A stretch of 6,678 nucleotides of DNA. Source: Gammaproteobacteria bacterium (lineage in GTDB: Bacteria; Pseudomonadota; Gammaproteobacteria; Thiohalobacterales; Thiohalobacteraceae). A program made the position numbers and the translations under genes. The stretch is from contig JACRMO010000162.1 of assembly GCA_016214925.1 (NCBI GenBank), positions 1 to 6,678 of the forward strand. The letters run 5' to 3'. Below are positions 4,943-6,678 of this stretch, in pieces. Under the pieces are notes generated by a model. It saw only the letters and a program-made list of their open reading frames with translations. It ran no database searches and was not told the origin of the DNA. The stretch's first letter is position 1, and the number at the start of each line of letters is the position of its first letter.

Positions 4943-6678
4943 ATGATGCGTACTACCACCACCAATACCACTCGCGCCGCCACCGCGCCCACGGCAGGGA
5001 AACCGGTCAATACCGTGTTTACCTGGCTCACAGGCATGGCCGCCGGCATTTGCATGGTCGTCCAAACAGCCGCAGCGGCCGGGGCTCCCAATACATTGGA
5101 GTCCATCGATGTGGGATCGCTGCCTGGCAACAAGGTTCAGGTCATCCTGAAAATGAGCCAACCGGCAGAACAACCGCTGAGCTTCACCATCGACAACCCA
5201 GCGCGCATCGCCCTGGACTTGCCGAACACGCACAATGGCCTGGGCAAGGCTTCGCAGCCCATCGGCGTCGGTCTGGCCAAGAGCCTGGCGGCGGTCGAAG
5301 CTCAAGGCCGCACGCGCGTGGTTCTCAATCTGGTACAGATGACCCCTTACGAAACCCGCGTTGACGGCAATACGATTGTCGTCACGTTACAGGACACGGC
5401 GGGTACTGCGGCAGTCGCTACGGCTGCACCGGCCGCACCGGCTGCTATGCCCGCGAGCAGCGCGGCCCCTGTGGCCACGGCACCCGCGACCACCAGCAAC
5501 AGTATCCAGAATGTCGATTTCCGCCGCGGCGAGAAGGGCGAAGGCCGGATCGTGGTCACGCTGCCCTCGTCAAGCACGGCCGTCGATATGCGTCAGGAGG
5601 CTGGGCAGGTCGTGGTCGAATTCTACAATGTCGACCTACCGGAAGCTTTGGAACGCCGCCTGGACGTCACCGACTTCGCCACGCCGGTCAGCACTGTGGA
5701 CACCCTCACCAAGGGTAACAATGTCCGCATGGTCATCGCGCCAACGGGCGAATACGACCACGTCGCCTATCAGACCGACAACCTGTACACGGTTGAAATC
5801 AAACCCACCACCAAAGAACAACAGGAAGAGCGTCGCCGCGAAAAACTCGGCTACACCGGTGAGCGTCTGTCGCTGAATTTCCAGGACATCGAAGTGCGCT
5901 CGGTGTTGCAGCTGATCGCCGATTTCACAGGCGTGAATATCGTGGTCAGTGACACCGTGACCGGCAACCTGACCCTGCGCCTGCAAAACGTGCCTTGGGA
6001 TCAGGCGCTCGACATCGTGCTCAAGACCAAAGGCCTGGCCATGCGCAAGAACAACGATGTCATCCTGGTCGCACCCAGCGAAGAAATCGCCGCGCGCGAA
6101 AAACTCGAACTGGAATCGCAGAAGCAGATCGAGGAGCTGGCACCGCTGTATTCCGAGTACATCCAGGTCAATTATGCCAAGGCCACCGATCTCGCCATGC
6201 TGCTCCGCGGCCGGAGCCCAACTGCAAAGGGTGGCGCGGGTGGCATGGGTGCAAGTGCGATGGGGGGAAATGTGCAGTCCATGCTCTCCGAACGCGGCAC
6301 TGTCACCGTCGATGATCGCACCAACACCTTGTTGCTGCGCGACACCGCCGACAAGCTGGCCGACATCCGCAAACTCGTCGGCACCCTGGACATCCCCGTG
6401 CGTCAGGTGCTCATTGAGTCGCGCATCGTGATCGCCAACGACGACTTCACGCGCGATCTCGGCGTGCGCCTGGGTGGCAACAAAGTCGATTCGTCGAACA
6501 CCACCAATATGGGCGTCGGCGGTGGCTTAGAGGGTGATATCGCGTATGGCGACTTCGCCAACACGTTCATCAAAAATCCGGGCGATTCCGATCCGCCGGT
6601 GGATGCCCTGTTGACTGACCTGCGTGCCGCCAACCCGACCGGTGCCATCAATTTCGTCATCGGCCGTCTCGGCAAGGA
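4943..6678 (+). CDS. pilQ: Type IV pilus secretin PilQ (3' end outside window)
   Basis: PilQ forms the multimeric outer-membrane channel through which the pilus leaves and re-enters the cell. The first 578 residues are visible and the frame is open at the right edge. A long n-region (1-23, Thr-rich, with R3, R11 and K20) precedes the hydrophobic core (24-45), with likely cleavage near the AAAA run at 43-46. Two peptidoglycan-binding AMIN domains follow (about 51-150 and 187-287), separated by an Ala/Pro/Thr linker (152-186). The N0/STN domain is at about 308-378 (LSLNFQDIEVRSVLQLIADFTGVNIV region), and the N1 domain at about 402-480 carries a Gly/Met-rich insert at 429-442. The secretin domain starts near 484 with IESRIVIANDDFTRDLGVRLG. 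The remaining barrel, gate and C-terminus are outside. It is the last visible gene of the operon, 22 bases after pilP. Confidence 0.98.
   Translation, partial: MMRTTTTNTTRAATAPTAGKPVNTVFTWLTGMAAGICMVVQTAAAAGAPNTLESIDVGSLPGNKVQVILKMSQPAEQPLSFTIDNPARIALDLPNTHNGLGKASQPIGVGLAKSLAAVEAQGRTRVVLNLVQMTPYETRVDGNTIVVTLQDTAGTAAVATAAPAAPAAMPASSAAPVATAPATTSNSIQNVDFRRGEKGEGRIVVTLPSSSTAVDMRQEAGQVVVEFYNVDLPEALERRLDVTDFATPVSTVDTLTKGNNVRMVIAPTGEYDHVAYQTDNLYTVEIKPTTKEQQEERRREKLGYTGERLSLNFQDIEVRSVLQLIADFTGVNIVVSDTVTGNLTLRLQNVPWDQALDIVLKTKGLAMRKNNDVILVAPSEEIAAREKLELESQKQIEELAPLYSEYIQVNYAKATDLAMLLRGRSPTAKGGAGGMGASAMGGNVQSMLSERGTVTVDDRTNTLLLRDTADKLADIRKLVGTLDIPVRQVLIESRIVIANDDFTRDLGVRLGGNKVDSSNTTNMGVGGGLEGDIAYGDFANTFIKNPGDSDPPVDALLTDLRAANPTGAINFVIGRLGK

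Noticed and set aside
4261..5133. Minus-strand open frame of 290 residues opposite pilO, pilP and pilQ.
   Set aside because: It spans three real gene boundaries on the other strand, has no recognisable domain, and its composition is that of a shadow frame.

Overview
The window carries one of the most conserved gene neighbourhoods of Gammaproteobacteria: a divergent pair made of the gene for the bifunctional peptidoglycan synthase PBP1A (mrcA/ponA, minus strand, positions 1938 to 1, running off the left edge) and the type IV pilus alignment operon pilM-pilN-pilO-pilP-pilQ (plus strand, positions 2132 to 6678, with pilQ running off the right edge). The gene order, the E. coli/Pseudomonas-like protein sequences and the moderately GC-rich coding sequence point to a gammaproteobacterium. 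I cannot name the genus. No tRNA, rRNA, CRISPR array, insertion sequence or phage gene was seen, and coding density is essentially complete.

Layout. Positions 1-1938 hold mrcA: the N-terminal anchor, the transglycosylase domain, the OB-like insert and most of the transpeptidase domain, but not the KTG box, which lies outside. Positions 1939-2131 are the only intergenic stretch. It holds a near-consensus sigma-70 promoter for the pil operon (TTGACA, 17 bases, TCTAAT), AT-rich candidate promoter sequence for mrcA on the other strand, and a short untranslated leader. From 2132 onward the five pil genes are packed with 1-base gaps or stop/start overlaps, except for a 22-base gap before pilQ. Each has a clear Shine-Dalgarno sequence.

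How the genes work together. PilM (cytoplasmic, actin/FtsA-like fold) binds the N-terminal tail of PilN. PilN and PilO are bitopic inner-membrane proteins with paired coiled coils and periplasmic ferredoxin-like domains. PilP is a lipoprotein that links PilN/PilO to the periplasmic domains of PilQ, the outer-membrane secretin through which the pilus exits. PBP1A builds the peptidoglycan that this envelope-spanning complex must cross, and the divergent linkage of its gene to pilM is a family-wide arrangement.

The main anomaly is in pilM. The gene is open and otherwise very well conserved, but it encodes only 318 residues. The block that normally follows the AVAV motif, including the family signature QYIPYPLEEV, is absent. 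About 38 residues (roughly 114 bp) have been removed precisely in frame, around position 2384. This is either a real internal deletion in the 1C-type subdomain or an assembly error, and it is the observation most worth checking. The rest is a textbook locus, and I found no sign of an undescribed system.
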